A DNA stretch of 64,000 nucleotides from UBA9659 sp965208605 (lineage in GTDB: Bacteria; Pseudomonadota; Gammaproteobacteria; Pseudomonadales; Azotimanducaceae), in contig OZ242345.1 in assembly GCA_965208605.1 (NCBI GenBank), positions 868,001 through 932,000 on the forward strand. Reading direction: 5' to 3'. The notes beneath the pieces were generated by a model, which was not told where the DNA came from, did no database searches, and saw only the letters and a program-made list of their open reading frames with translations. The position numbers and the translations under genes are program-made. Every line of letters begins with the position of its first letter. The first letter of the stretch is position 1. This document shows positions 1-8,452 of this stretch, piece after piece.

Positions 1-1201
1 ATTTAATAAACCCAGTCGCATCAGCTTGATCATAAGCACCGGCATCTTCCTCAAAAGTTGAGATCCTTGCATCGTAAAGACTGCTTGTCTCCGACTCGCG
101 ACCAACGACCATGACACTGCCCTTGTATAACTTAAGCTGCACCTTGCCATTAACATCCTGTTGCGACTCGTCAATCAATGCTTGCAATGCTCGTCTCTCT
201 GGCGACCACCAGTAGCCGTTATAAATCAAGCTGGCGTAGCGCGGCATGAGTTCGTCTTTGAGATGCGCCAGTTCCCGATCAAGCGTGATCGACTCCATAG
301 CGCGATGCCCCTTCAATAAAATACTGCCGCCAGGCGTTTCATAACAGCCTCTCGCCTTCATACCGACGTATCGGTTTTCAACAATATCGACCCTGCCGAT
401 ACCATGGGCGCCACCCAGTTTATTGAGATGCGCCAAGACCTGAGCGGCGGTCATGGCTGTACCATCCACGGCAACCACATCTCCACCGGCGTAGTCCAGT
501 TGAATATAAACCGGTGTGTCGGGTGCGGCTTCGGGCGAGACGGTCCAGAGCCACATGGCTTCATCTGGTGCCCGCGCTGGATCCTCCAGTCGGTCACCTT
601 CATAAGAAATATGTAGCAGATTGGCATCCATTGAGTAGGGGGACTTCTCGCCGGCATGCTTTTGGTCCACTTGAATCTGATGCTGTTCACAAAACGCCAT
701 CAAACTTTCCCGAGAGTTTAATTCCCAATCACGCCAGGGCGCGATGACCTGCACATCTGGCTTCAGGGCGTAGATGCCCAGTTCAAATCTCACCTGATCA
801 TTGCCCTTGCCCGTTGCCCCGTGCGCGATTGCCGCCGCGCCAGTGTCATTCGCCACCTCAACCAGCCGCTTGGCAATCAAGGGTCGGGCAATACTCGTAC
901 CGAGCAGATACTCACCTTCATACAGGGTGTTGCAGCGGAACATGGGGAACACATAATCCCGCACAAATTCCTCTCGTATATCGTCAATGAATATTTCCTT
1001 CACTCCCATACGGGCAGCCTTCTGCCGCGCGGCTTCCAGCTCTTCGCCCTGACCCAGGTCGGCGGTGTAGGTCACCACTTCACAGTCATAGGTTTCCTGC
1101 AACCACTTGAGAATCACCGAGGTGTCCAGTCCGCCCGAATAAGAAAGGACTATTTTGTTAATAGCGGATTTCTTATTGGCAGGCAAATCACTGCTAGGCA
1201 T
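1..1201 (-). CDS. argG: Argininosuccinate synthase, 3' end cut by window edge
   Basis: Joins citrulline and aspartate with ATP to form argininosuccinate, the penultimate step of arginine synthesis, in the cytoplasm. I translated 400 codons from the ATG at 1201 to the left edge without a stop. The ATP-binding loop SGGLDTS is at residues 22-28, followed by GQGEELEAAR, a GATGKGNDQVRFE block and SPYSMDANLLH, all typical of ArgG. The visible end, YDQADATGFIK, matches the last conserved block of the roughly 405-residue bacterial enzyme, so only about a dozen residues are missing. It is divergent from the ATPase gene at 1352. The family call is secure. Confidence 0.95.
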   Translation of the reverse strand, partial: MPSSDLPANKKSAINKIVLSYSGGLDTSVILKWLQETYDCEVVTYTADLGQGEELEAARQKAARMGVKEIFIDDIREEFVRDYVFPMFRCNTLYEGEYLLGTSIARPLIAKRLVEVANDTGAAAIAHGATGKGNDQVRFELGIYALKPDVQVIAPWRDWELNSRESLMAFCEQHQIQVDQKHAGEKSPYSMDANLLHISYEGDRLEDPARAPDEAMWLWTVSPEAAPDTPVYIQLDYAGGDVVAVDGTAMTAAQVLAHLNKLGGAHGIGRVDIVENRYVGMKARGCYETPGGSILLKGHRAMESITLDRELAHLKDELMPRYASLIYNGYWWSPERRALQALIDESQQDVNGKVQLKLYKGSVMVVGRESETSSLYDARISTFEEDAGAYDQADATGFIK

Positions 1202-1302
1202 GTCAATAATCCAGAGAAGAACTTTGATGGTTCTGCACATTAGCATAGTTTGCCTTGCTTGCCGTCATTCTAAAGATTATGTTCACAATATCCGCAGAAA
1301 AT

Positions 1303-1331
1303 TTGATAAACTTAAAACTGCTGGTTTTATT
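1303..1331 (+). promoter_or_regulatory. Possible sigma-70 promoter for the ATPase gene
   Basis: In the 150-nt divergent gap between argG and the ATPase gene, TTGATA (1303-1308) is followed after 17 nt by TTTATT (1326-1331), about 20 nt before the ATG at 1352. Hexamers and spacing are plausible, but the region is AT-rich, so chance matches are likely. Confidence 0.35.
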
Positions 1332-1351
1332 TGAGAAACTGAGATGCCGTT

Positions 1352-2524
1352 ATGAAACCTACTAAATTTCCCAATCCATTTAAACCAGGTTCTGGCCATC
1401 TTCCGCCTTATCTCGCTGGGCGAGAAAACGAGCAAGATGTATTTAGAAATCACTCAGTCGACATGTCTGCCGGTACATCACCTCCGGCCGCAACAGTTTT
1501 GTATGGCCCCCGAGGGATGGGTAAAACAGTCTTGTTACGTTGGTTTAAAAATGAAGTTGAGGGTGGCGTTGGGAAGGATGATTCAATACGTTTGGTTTGG
1601 GTGACCCCTGATCAATTAGAATCGCCAGCTGATTTATGGAAGTGTTTGATGCCTCCTGAAACGCTGAAAAGTAAACTGACCCATGAAGATGTGACTGCTG
1701 GCTTTAATGTCGAAGTATTGGCTGCCAGTGCTACTTGGAGGGCAAAGGATTTATTCAAACAAACCTTTCAAAAGATTTTAATTGATCAGTGCAAAAAACA
1801 ACCATTAATATTGTTAATGGATGAAGCACATAAAATGGATACTGGTTTGTGTAATAATTTATTAAATCTTCATCAAATAATTAGTCCTGAATCCCCTTTT
1901 ATGTTGGTTTTGGCTGGCACTCCTGGACTGCGACATTTTCTATCGGGAGTAAACGCTACCTTTGTTGAGCGTTCCAGAAAGATTGGTCTTGGGAGATTGG
2001 ATGAACAATCTGCAGCGGATGCTATAAGTAAACCGTTTGCGGAACAAGGCATACAAATAACGGATGACGCTTTGTCAACTATTGTTGAGGACAGTCAATG
2101 CTACCCTTACTTTTTACAAGAATGGGGTCGTTCTCTTTGGATGGAAGCAGACAAAGAAAACTTGACATGCATGACTGATGAACAGGTTGCGGTTGTAAAA
2201 CCAAATATTACCATTATAAAACAAGACTTTTATGATGAACGTAGAGATAAATTAAAAACACTTAGGTTGCAGTCAACGGCGGTTGCTATCGCACAAGCAT
2301 TTCAAGATACAAAAGCAATGTCAGATGATGCGATTATGGAAGTTATTACCGATAATTTATCGATTGATACATTAAATACACAGTCAGATGTTGAACGCTT
2401 ACAAACATTTATTGATCATGATTTTATATGGCGACCACTGGGGTCGGCTTTCTATGAACCGGGTATTCCCAGTTTTATGACTTATATGCTGAATCAGCAA
2501 CCGCCGCCTGTTAAGACAAAATAA
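1352..2524 (+). CDS. AAA+/STAND-type P-loop ATPase of unknown role
   Basis: A 390-residue soluble ATPase. It opens with a P-F-K-P-G-S-G-x-x-P-P-Y-L-A-G-R-E block, the entry motif of a family of Orc1/Cdc6-like bacterial ATPases. Walker A GPRGMGKT is at residues 52-59 and Walker B LILLMDE at 152-158, and an LAGTPG strand near 186 fits sensor 1. The C-terminal half is helical and could hold a winged-helix domain. Its codons are clearly more AT-rich than those of argG and pyrC, and it interrupts an otherwise housekeeping region, so acquisition by transfer is likely (inference). No partner gene is adjacent. Similar ATPases are found in mobile or defence settings, but nothing here proves such a role. 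The substrate is unknown. Confidence 0.75.
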   Translation: MKPTKFPNPFKPGSGHLPPYLAGRENEQDVFRNHSVDMSAGTSPPAATVLYGPRGMGKTVLLRWFKNEVEGGVGKDDSIRLVWVTPDQLESPADLWKCLMPPETLKSKLTHEDVTAGFNVEVLAASATWRAKDLFKQTFQKILIDQCKKQPLILLMDEAHKMDTGLCNNLLNLHQIISPESPFMLVLAGTPGLRHFLSGVNATFVERSRKIGLGRLDEQSAADAISKPFAEQGIQITDDALSTIVEDSQCYPYFLQEWGRSLWMEADKENLTCMTDEQVAVVKPNITIIKQDFYDERRDKLKTLRLQSTAVAIAQAFQDTKAMSDDAIMEVITDNLSIDTLNTQSDVERLQTFIDHDFIWRPLGSAFYEPGIPSFMTYMLNQQPPPVKTK

Positions 2525-2611
2525 AACCCACGCAGACGAGTCATCCTTGCCGCCTGAATGAGCGAGGACGGCGGGGACTAGCGTCGCTTGCCCGATACTT
2601 CGCTAGGAAAA

Positions 2612-2620
2612 TGATATAAT
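2612..2620 (+). promoter_or_regulatory. Extended -10 promoter for pyrC
   Basis: TGATATAAT at 2612-2620 is a perfect TATAAT preceded by the extended TGn motif. No good -35 box sits at 17 nt (TTGCCC at 2588 is 21 nt away), as is usual for extended -10 promoters. Transcription would start about 50 nt before the pyrC ATG at 2680. Confidence 0.55.
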
Positions 2621-2679
2621 CCCGATGCCGAACACGCCTCTCCGCTCAGTCTGTTCTCCTAATTGGAATCGGTTCAAGC

Positions 2680-3720
2680 ATGCGTTCAATCAAAATCAAA
2701 CGGCCTGATGATTGGCATATTCATCTCCGAGATGGCGACTATCTTGCGTCTAGTGTTGCTGATGCCAGCCGGTATTTTGGGCGCGCGCTGGTGATGCCCA
2801 ATCTAGTACCGCCGATTGTTGATGTCGCTGCTGCCCGTGCCTACAAAGACCGCATTGAACAACACCTACCAGCGGGTTCACACTTTACGCCGTGCATGAC
2901 GCTCTATCTTACCGACGAGACCCGCCAGGATACTTTGCTCAGTGCTAAGCAATCCGGTTTTATCCAGGCATGCAAGTTGTATCCTGCGGGCGCCACTACT
3001 CACTCCAACCGCGGTGTGAACTCAATTGATGCCCTCTTCCCGCTCTTTGAGACGATGGAAAAACATGACCTGCCCCTCTCAATACACGGCGAGGTCACCG
3101 ATGATGATGTGGATATTTTTGATCGGGAAGCCGTGTTTATTGATCGATATCTCAGTCGTATAGTGGCACGTTTTACCGCGCTCAGAATTGTGCTGGAACA
3201 TATCACGACCGAAGATGCGGTTGCCTATGTCGCAACAGCAGGGGACAAGGTCAGTGCGACGGTGACTGCGCATCATCTGTTGTATAACCGGAATGACATG
3301 CTCGTCGGCAGCATGAAGCCAGTTTATTTTTGTCTGCCCATATTGAAACGCAGTACCCACCAGCAGGCACTGGTTGAAGCGGTGACTTCGGGCAACCCGG
3401 CCTTCTTTCTCGGGACTGACTCAGCACCCCACCCGCGGCAAGCAAAGGAAAGTGCCTGTGGATGCGCTGCTGGTAGTTACACGGCACATGCTGCGCTTGA
3501 ACTCTATGCTGAGGTTTTTGACCGGGAATCTTGCCTTGATAAGTTGGAAGCTTTTGCCAGTCACTTTGGGGCTGACTTTTATCAAGTACCGCGCAACCAG
3601 GAGCAAATTGAACTCATTGAGGAGGCATGGCAGGTGCCCGAGTCGCTAGACTTCGGTGCGGACCGCCTGGTACCGATCCGCGCTGGAGAAAAGATACGTT
3701 GGCGAGTGACCCCAAGTTGA
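2680..3720 (+). CDS. pyrC: Dihydroorotase, class II
   Basis: Cyclises carbamoyl-aspartate to dihydroorotate, the third step of pyrimidine synthesis. The protein has 346 residues, normal for the E. coli-type enzyme. The metal motif HIHLRD is at residues 13-18. The lysine that is carbamylated in this family lies in ACKLYPAG near residue 98. Later histidines are seen in LSIHGEV, LEHIT and the GTDSAPH block. It has its own promoter and is followed by rnt, with which it overlaps. Confidence 0.95.
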   Translation: MRSIKIKRPDDWHIHLRDGDYLASSVADASRYFGRALVMPNLVPPIVDVAAARAYKDRIEQHLPAGSHFTPCMTLYLTDETRQDTLLSAKQSGFIQACKLYPAGATTHSNRGVNSIDALFPLFETMEKHDLPLSIHGEVTDDDVDIFDREAVFIDRYLSRIVARFTALRIVLEHITTEDAVAYVATAGDKVSATVTAHHLLYNRNDMLVGSMKPVYFCLPILKRSTHQQALVEAVTSGNPAFFLGTDSAPHPRQAKESACGCAAGSYTAHAALELYAEVFDRESCLDKLEAFASHFGADFYQVPRNQEQIELIEEAWQVPESLDFGADRLVPIRAGEKIRWRVTPS

Positions 3721-4349
3721 AAGGCGAAAAACTACCCATAGCACATAGATTCAGAGGTTATCTACCGGTGGTGATGGATCTGGAAACAGGCGGCTTTAAT
3801 GCCAGCACTGATGCACTACTGGAATGTGCGATTGTCATGCTCTATATGGACGATGACGGCATCATGCTTCCAGGTGAGCGCGCATTTTTTAATATCAAGC
3901 CTTTTGAAGGGGCTGTCATTGAGCAGGCATCTCTGGAGTTCACCGGTATTGATCCGGAACATCCATTTCGGATGGCAGTAGCGGTGGAGGAAAAGCAAGC
4001 ACTCGCGGAAACATTCCAAATTATCAGGAGAGAAATAAGACATACCGGCTGTAACCGTGCGGTGATGGTTGCCCACAATGCGGCATTTGATCAGGCATTC
4101 CTCATGGCGGCGGCAGCGCGCGCGGGTGTTAAGCGAAATCCTTTTCATCCCTTTTCAAATTTTGATACGGCAACACTCTGCGGGCTGGCTTTTGGTCAGA
4201 CTGTGCTTGCCCGCGCCTGCGAGGTGGCTGGCGTTAGTTTCAATGCTGAAGAAGCCCACTCGGCAAAATATGACGCTGACAAGACCGCGGAATTGTTCTG
4301 CTATATCGTCAACAAATGGCAGCAGCTGGGCGGAATGGATGATATTTAG
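3717..4349 (+). CDS. rnt: Ribonuclease T
   Basis: A DEDD 3'-5' exoribonuclease that trims the 3' ends of tRNA and other stable RNAs. The exonuclease motifs are VVMDLETGGF, HNAAFD and HSAKYDADK, and the NRAVMVAHN and KRNPFHPF blocks are RNase T hallmarks. I chose the TTG at 3717, which overlaps the pyrC stop as TTGA and gives 210 residues against about 215 for E. coli RNase T. An in-frame ATG at 3627 behind GAGGAGG would add 30 residues lying wholly inside pyrC without conserved sequence, and its Shine-Dalgarno is too close. The gene ends convergent with fusA. Confidence 0.9.
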   Translation: MKGEKLPIAHRFRGYLPVVMDLETGGFNASTDALLECAIVMLYMDDDGIMLPGERAFFNIKPFEGAVIEQASLEFTGIDPEHPFRMAVAVEEKQALAETFQIIRREIRHTGCNRAVMVAHNAAFDQAFLMAAAARAGVKRNPFHPFSNFDTATLCGLAFGQTVLARACEVAGVSFNAEEAHSAKYDADKTAELFCYIVNKWQQLGGMDDI

Positions 4350-4490
4350 TGATAAGGGCTAGCGCCCGTCACTCTCGGGCTTGCCCTCTGACGGGTTGGA
4401 GGACCGGGGTAAATCGGAACACAATACTCTTTTTTACTGGATTCCCGCCTGCTTTGATCCTGACGGCGATGGTAGGGGGAGGTGCTGGGG
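4350..4490. repeat. Convergent rnt/fusA gap with repeat fragment
   Basis: There is no gene here. The gap holds short inverted repeats (GGGC-TAGC-GCCC and CGGGC-TT-GCCC near 4357-4395) that could end transcription from both sides. It also holds GGATTCCCGCCT-GCTTTGATCCTGACGGC at 4440-4470, which recurs with one change near 7807-7835 beside rnhB. It is a fragment of the CGTCATTCTCG/GGATTCCCG palindromic element family of this genome. Confidence 0.5.
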
Positions 4491-6587
4491 TCAACCCGTT
4501 CGGTTGATTGCCGCCTGGGCGAGAAGCGCCGGTACCGGGCTATATTTTGCAAACTCCATAGAAAAGGTTGCCCTGCCCTGGGTGGCAGAACGCATATCGG
4601 TTGCATATTCAAACATCTCCGCGAGCGGCACATCAGCACGCACTATCTTGCCAGCAGGCACATCTTCCATACCCAGGACCAAACCGCGTCGACGACTAAG
4701 ATCCCCGAGGATGTCACCGTAGTATTCCTCTGGGGTGACTACCTCAACCTTCATCACGGGTTCCAGCAATACGGGCTCCGCTGCCAAGGCACCGGATTTC
4801 AACGCCATGGCGCCAGCGATCTTGAACGCCACCTCGCTGGAATCAACCTCATGGTAGGAACCGTCATAGAGAGTGACCTTCACGCCCTGTAGCGGATAAC
4901 CGGCAAGCACGCCGCTCGCCATCTGCTCTTGCACCCCCGCGTTGACTGCCTTGATATATTCCTTCGGCACAGCACCACCTACCACCTCATCCGCAAATTC
5001 ATAGGTGTCTTCTTCAAGCGGTTCCAGACGCAACCATACATGCCCGTATTGCCCACGCCCGCCAGTCTGGCGAACAAACTTGCCTTCCGCTTCTACTAGT
5101 TTGCGGATCGTTTCCCGATACGCCACCTTGGGTTTGCCGATCTTTGCATTAACATCAAACTCACGTTTCATCCGCCCGAGGATGACATCAAGATGCAGTT
5201 CCCCCATGCCGCCGATGATGATTTGGCCAGATTCTTCGTCGGTATGCGACTTGAAGGACGGGTCTTCAGCGGTCAACTTCCCGAGTGCTAGAGTCATCTT
5301 TTCCTGGTCTGCCCGGGACCTGGGCTCCAAAGCCACATGAATCACCGGTTCTGGGAATATCATCCGCTCCAGAATGATGGCCTGGGCTGCCGCACAGAGG
5401 GTGTCCCCGGTGCTTGCATGCTTTAGGCCTATGGCTGCCGCTATGTCGCCGGCCCGGACTTCTTGAATTTCCTGCCGGTGATTGGAGTGCATCTGCACCA
5501 TGCGCCCGATGCGTTCTCGCTTGCGCTTCACCGGATTCCATACCGCATCACCTGAGCGCAAGAGCCCCGAATAAACACGAAAGAAAGTCAAGGTACCGAC
5601 GAAGGGGTCGGTCGCAATTTTGAATGCCAGCGCCGCAAAGGGTGCCTTGTCATCCGCTTGGCGTTCTGCTTCCTGCGCACCACCGGGGTCGGTGAAGCCT
5701 CGAATGGCTTTGATTTCATCCGGGGCCGGCAGGTACTCAACCACTGCATCTAGCATGGGTTGCACCGCCTTGTTCTTGAAGGCTGAACCGCAGAGGGCGG
5801 GGACTATTTCATTAGCGAGGGTTCTGGCTCTGATGCCCGCTTTGATTTCTGCATTGCTCAATGCGCTGCCATTGAGATACTTTTCCAGCAGCGTTTCATT
5901 CGCCTCGGCGGCGGCTTCAACTAACTTGTCCCGCCATTCCAGCGCCTGCCCATGAATGTCCTCTGGAATATCTGCCCGGCTGATACTGAGCCCTTGATCC
6001 TCCTCACTCCAATAGATGGCTTGCATGGTGATGAGGTCAATTACACCCTGGAAGTTTTCTTCAGCGCCTATCGGCAGTTGAAGACAGACCGGGCTGGCAC
6101 CCAAACGTTGTTCAATCTGTTCAATAACTCTGAGGTAATCCGCGCCAATTCGATCCATCTTGTTTACAAAAACCAGCCGCGGGACATCATATCTATTGGC
6201 TTGACGCCAGACGGTTTCCGATTGCGGCTCCACGCCTGAGGTGGCGCAAAACACTACCACGGCCCCATCAAGCACCCGCAGAGAGCGTTCCACTTCTATG
6301 GTGAAGTCTACATGCCCGGGGGTGTCAATGATGTTGATACGATGTTCTGCAAACTGACCTTCGGTGCCACACCAGAAGGTAGTGGTCGCCGCGGAGGTGA
6401 TGGTGATCCCGCGTTCCTGCTCCTGCTCCATCCAGTCCATGACCGCAGCACCGTCATGCACTTCACCCATCTTGTGCGACACGCCGGTATAAAAAAGAAT
6501 CCTTTCGGTGGTGGTGGTCTTACCTGCGTCCACATGGGCAACGATACCGATATTGCGGTATCTTTTGATGGGGGTTGTCCTCGCCAC
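4491..6587 (-). CDS. fusA: Elongation factor G
   Basis: Translocation GTPase of the ribosome, also acting with RRF in recycling. It has 698 residues, the normal length. The G1 loop AHVDAGKTT is at residues 17-25, then RGITITSA, DTPGHVDF and NKMDRIGADY, all intact. Domain IV carries GGRGQYGHVWL and the C-terminal block TQGRATFSMEFAKY. It follows rpsG at 6678 with an 89-nt gap in the classical str order rpsL-rpsG-fusA, but tuf, which normally follows, is absent and a convergent rnt comes next. Confidence 0.97.
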   Translation of the reverse strand: MARTTPIKRYRNIGIVAHVDAGKTTTTERILFYTGVSHKMGEVHDGAAVMDWMEQEQERGITITSAATTTFWCGTEGQFAEHRINIIDTPGHVDFTIEVERSLRVLDGAVVVFCATSGVEPQSETVWRQANRYDVPRLVFVNKMDRIGADYLRVIEQIEQRLGASPVCLQLPIGAEENFQGVIDLITMQAIYWSEEDQGLSISRADIPEDIHGQALEWRDKLVEAAAEANETLLEKYLNGSALSNAEIKAGIRARTLANEIVPALCGSAFKNKAVQPMLDAVVEYLPAPDEIKAIRGFTDPGGAQEAERQADDKAPFAALAFKIATDPFVGTLTFFRVYSGLLRSGDAVWNPVKRKRERIGRMVQMHSNHRQEIQEVRAGDIAAAIGLKHASTGDTLCAAAQAIILERMIFPEPVIHVALEPRSRADQEKMTLALGKLTAEDPSFKSHTDEESGQIIIGGMGELHLDVILGRMKREFDVNAKIGKPKVAYRETIRKLVEAEGKFVRQTGGRGQYGHVWLRLEPLEEDTYEFADEVVGGAVPKEYIKAVNAGVQEQMASGVLAGYPLQGVKVTLYDGSYHEVDSSEVAFKIAGAMALKSGALAAEPVLLEPVMKVEVVTPEEYYGDILGDLSRRRGLVLGMEDVPAGKIVRADVPLAEMFEYATDMRSATQGRATFSMEFAKYSPVPALLAQAAINRTG

Positions 6588-6677
6588 TATGCAACTCCAG
6601 ATGCCGGGCGATACCGGGTAATGTTTGAATAGACCGAGGTACTTAGAGGCTGCTTAAAACCGCTTCTAACAGCTGCC

Positions 6678-7148
6678 TTAAAATCGATAGTGAGCAAAGG
6701 CTCGGTTAGCTTCTGCCATCTTGTGAGTATCTTCCTTCTTGCGTACTGCAGCACCGCGCCCGGCCGCGGCATCCATTAACTCACCGGCCAGCCGGAGTGC
6801 CATGGACTTCTCGCTACGTTTGCGAGCAGCATCAACCAGCCACCGCATTGCCAAAGCAGAGCGTCTGGAAAGTCTTACCTCAACGGGCACCTGATAGGTA
6901 GCACCACCAACCCGTCTGGACTTGACTTCAACGGCGGGGGCAATCGCTTCAAGTGCCGCATCAAAGACCTCTATAGGATCAGCCGTGCCGCGTTCACTGA
7001 TGCGATCAAGGGCACCATAGACGATATTTTCCGCCAGGGACTTCTTGCCGCTGACCATGACATGGTTCATAAACTTAGCGAGGGTGGTATTGCTGTACTT
7101 GGGGTCGGGAAGGATTTCCCGTTTCTGCGGAACTCTTCTTCGTGGCAT
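6678..7148 (-). CDS. rpsG: 30S ribosomal protein S7
   Basis: Binds the 3' major domain of 16S rRNA and nucleates 30S head assembly. It has 156 residues starting MPRRRVPQKREILPDP, with NHVMVSGKKSLAE, the GGATYQVPVEVR loop and a RGAAVRKKEDTHKMAEANRAF-type C-terminal helix (conserved residues quoted in part). It lies between rpsL and fusA in the str cluster and is very probably co-transcribed with both. Nothing is unusual. Confidence 0.97.
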   Translation of the reverse strand: MPRRRVPQKREILPDPKYSNTTLAKFMNHVMVSGKKSLAENIVYGALDRISERGTADPIEVFDAALEAIAPAVEVKSRRVGGATYQVPVEVRLSRRSALAMRWLVDAARKRSEKSMALRLAGELMDAAAGRGAAVRKKEDTHKMAEANRAFAHYRF

Positions 7149-7256
7149 GGTGTAGGTCCTTCATTCTTCAGGTTAATTGGGACTCGGTCGCGTCATATCT
7201 TTACGTGCCTGCCCAGCCTTACTCTGATCCTTTATTTGCGACCAGTGCGTGTCTTA

Positions 7257-7628
7257 CTATTTTGGTTTCTTGGTACCGTACTTTGAACGCCCTTGCATCC
7301 GATCGCTGACGCCGGTTGTATCCAGGGTACCGCGAATCGTGTGATAGCGCACACCCGGCAAGTCCTTGACGCGCCCACCGCGTATCAAGACCACCGAGTG
7401 ATCCTGCAAATTGTGCCCCTCGCCGCCAATGTATGAAATGACCTCAAAGCCGTTGGTCAAGCGGACCCGGCAAACCTTCCGCAATGCGGAGTTGGGCTTC
7501 TTGGGGGTGGTGGTGTAGACACGCGTACATACACCGCGTTTTTGCGGGCAGGATTGTAGCGCGGGCACATCACTCTTGATGACCTTGCGTCGGCGCGGCT
7601 TCCGAACCAATTGATTGATTCTCGCCAT
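7257..7628 (-). CDS. rpsL: 30S ribosomal protein S12
   Basis: Decoding-centre protein of the small subunit, 123 residues. The conserved loops TTPKKPNSALRK and GGRVKDLPGVRYH are intact, so the lysines where streptomycin-resistance changes arise are wild type. It is the first gene of the str cluster. The ATG is preceded by a purine-rich AAGGGAGACG stretch 10-17 nt upstream, and the promoter must lie in the 224-nt gap that follows rnhB. Confidence 0.97.
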   Translation of the reverse strand: MARINQLVRKPRRRKVIKSDVPALQSCPQKRGVCTRVYTTTPKKPNSALRKVCRVRLTNGFEVISYIGGEGHNLQDHSVVLIRGGRVKDLPGVRYHTIRGTLDTTGVSDRMQGRSKYGTKKPK

Positions 7629-7852
7629 CTTTGTTGCGTCTCCCTTAACTGATTAATGCTCTGGACTAGTCCATCTAGTCCATCAAGGCGCGCATCATAA
7701 TGACGCGGCGCTAGCTAGTCAACCGCTTGTATAGGTGCTTGGATTCAACTCGCCGTCATTCTCGTATTGAACAGTGCGGCTTCACCGTGATGGAGTCCGG
7801 CCACACCGGACAGCTTATTCCTCTGGATTCCCGCCTTCTTTGATCCTGACGG
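7629..7852. repeat. rnhB/rpsL gap with hairpin and repeat fragment
   Basis: There is no gene. The gap has a 6-bp hairpin GTCCGG-CCACA-CCGGAC near 7795-7812 and the repeat segment CTGGATTCCCGCCTTCTTT continuing to GATCCTGACGGC, a near copy of the one at 4440-4470. The end abutting rnhB carries a unit of the ACCGCTGAGGGCTC repeat. The rpsL promoter should lie in the part nearest 7629, but I see no convincing hexamer pair. Confidence 0.5.
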
Positions 7853-8452
7853 CTAAACAAGCACCTTATCAACAACCGCTGAGGGCTCTGCCTTACGGCA
7901 GGGCGCAAAGGACATTCTATGCACCGGGGAGGGACCATGACAGCGCAATGCCTCCAGATGTGCGGCCGTAGGATAGCCCTTGTTACGCGCCAGACCATAG
8001 GCCGGATAGAGGCTATCAAGGCGTTGCATCTCCTTATCTCGGGCAACCTTCGCAAGGATTGAAGCAGCCATAATAGCCACGCTTTTTGAGTCGCCCTTGA
8101 TGAGCCAGGCACCAGCACAGGGCAGGTTCGGCAAGCGGTTACCATCCACCAGTGCGTAGTCAGGCACCAGAGACAAGCCAGACACCGCGCGTTGCATAGC
8201 GAGCATACTGGCTTGCAGGATGTTGATGGCATCAATCTCGGCAACATCGGCGTAGGCGACGGCGTAGGCAGTCGCCGCTGAGCGGATAATAGGCTCAAGC
8301 ACCAGACGGCGCTTTTCTGAGAGGCGTTTTGAATCAGCCAGGCCCTCAATAGCCTGGGCCGGCTCCAGCACCACCGCCGCCGCATAGACCCTACCCGCCA
8401 AGGGTCCCCTGCCGGCTTCATCAATCCCCGCCAGATATTCCAGCCTAGGCAT
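7853..8452 (-). CDS. rnhB: Ribonuclease HII
   Basis: Cuts RNA in RNA-DNA hybrids and at single ribonucleotides in DNA. The 199-residue protein has GIDEAGRGPLAG at residues 9-20 with the catalytic DE, SKRLSEKRR, VDGNRLP and the SIxAKVARD block. The last residues, EPSAVVDKVLV, are not family sequence: they are the antisense reading of one ACCGCTGAGGGCTC unit (about 7862-7895) that provides the C-terminus. It overlaps lpxB by 8 nt, the usual lpxB-rnhB arrangement. Confidence 0.95.
   Translation of the reverse strand: MPRLEYLAGIDEAGRGPLAGRVYAAAVVLEPAQAIEGLADSKRLSEKRRLVLEPIIRSAATAYAVAYADVAEIDAINILQASMLAMQRAVSGLSLVPDYALVDGNRLPNLPCAGAWLIKGDSKSVAIMAASILAKVARDKEMQRLDSLYPAYGLARNKGYPTAAHLEALRCHGPSPVHRMSFAPCRKAEPSAVVDKVLV

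Noticed and set aside
821..1243. 140-codon plus-strand frame near the left edge
   Set aside because: It lies opposite argG, whose minus-strand translation is unmistakable.
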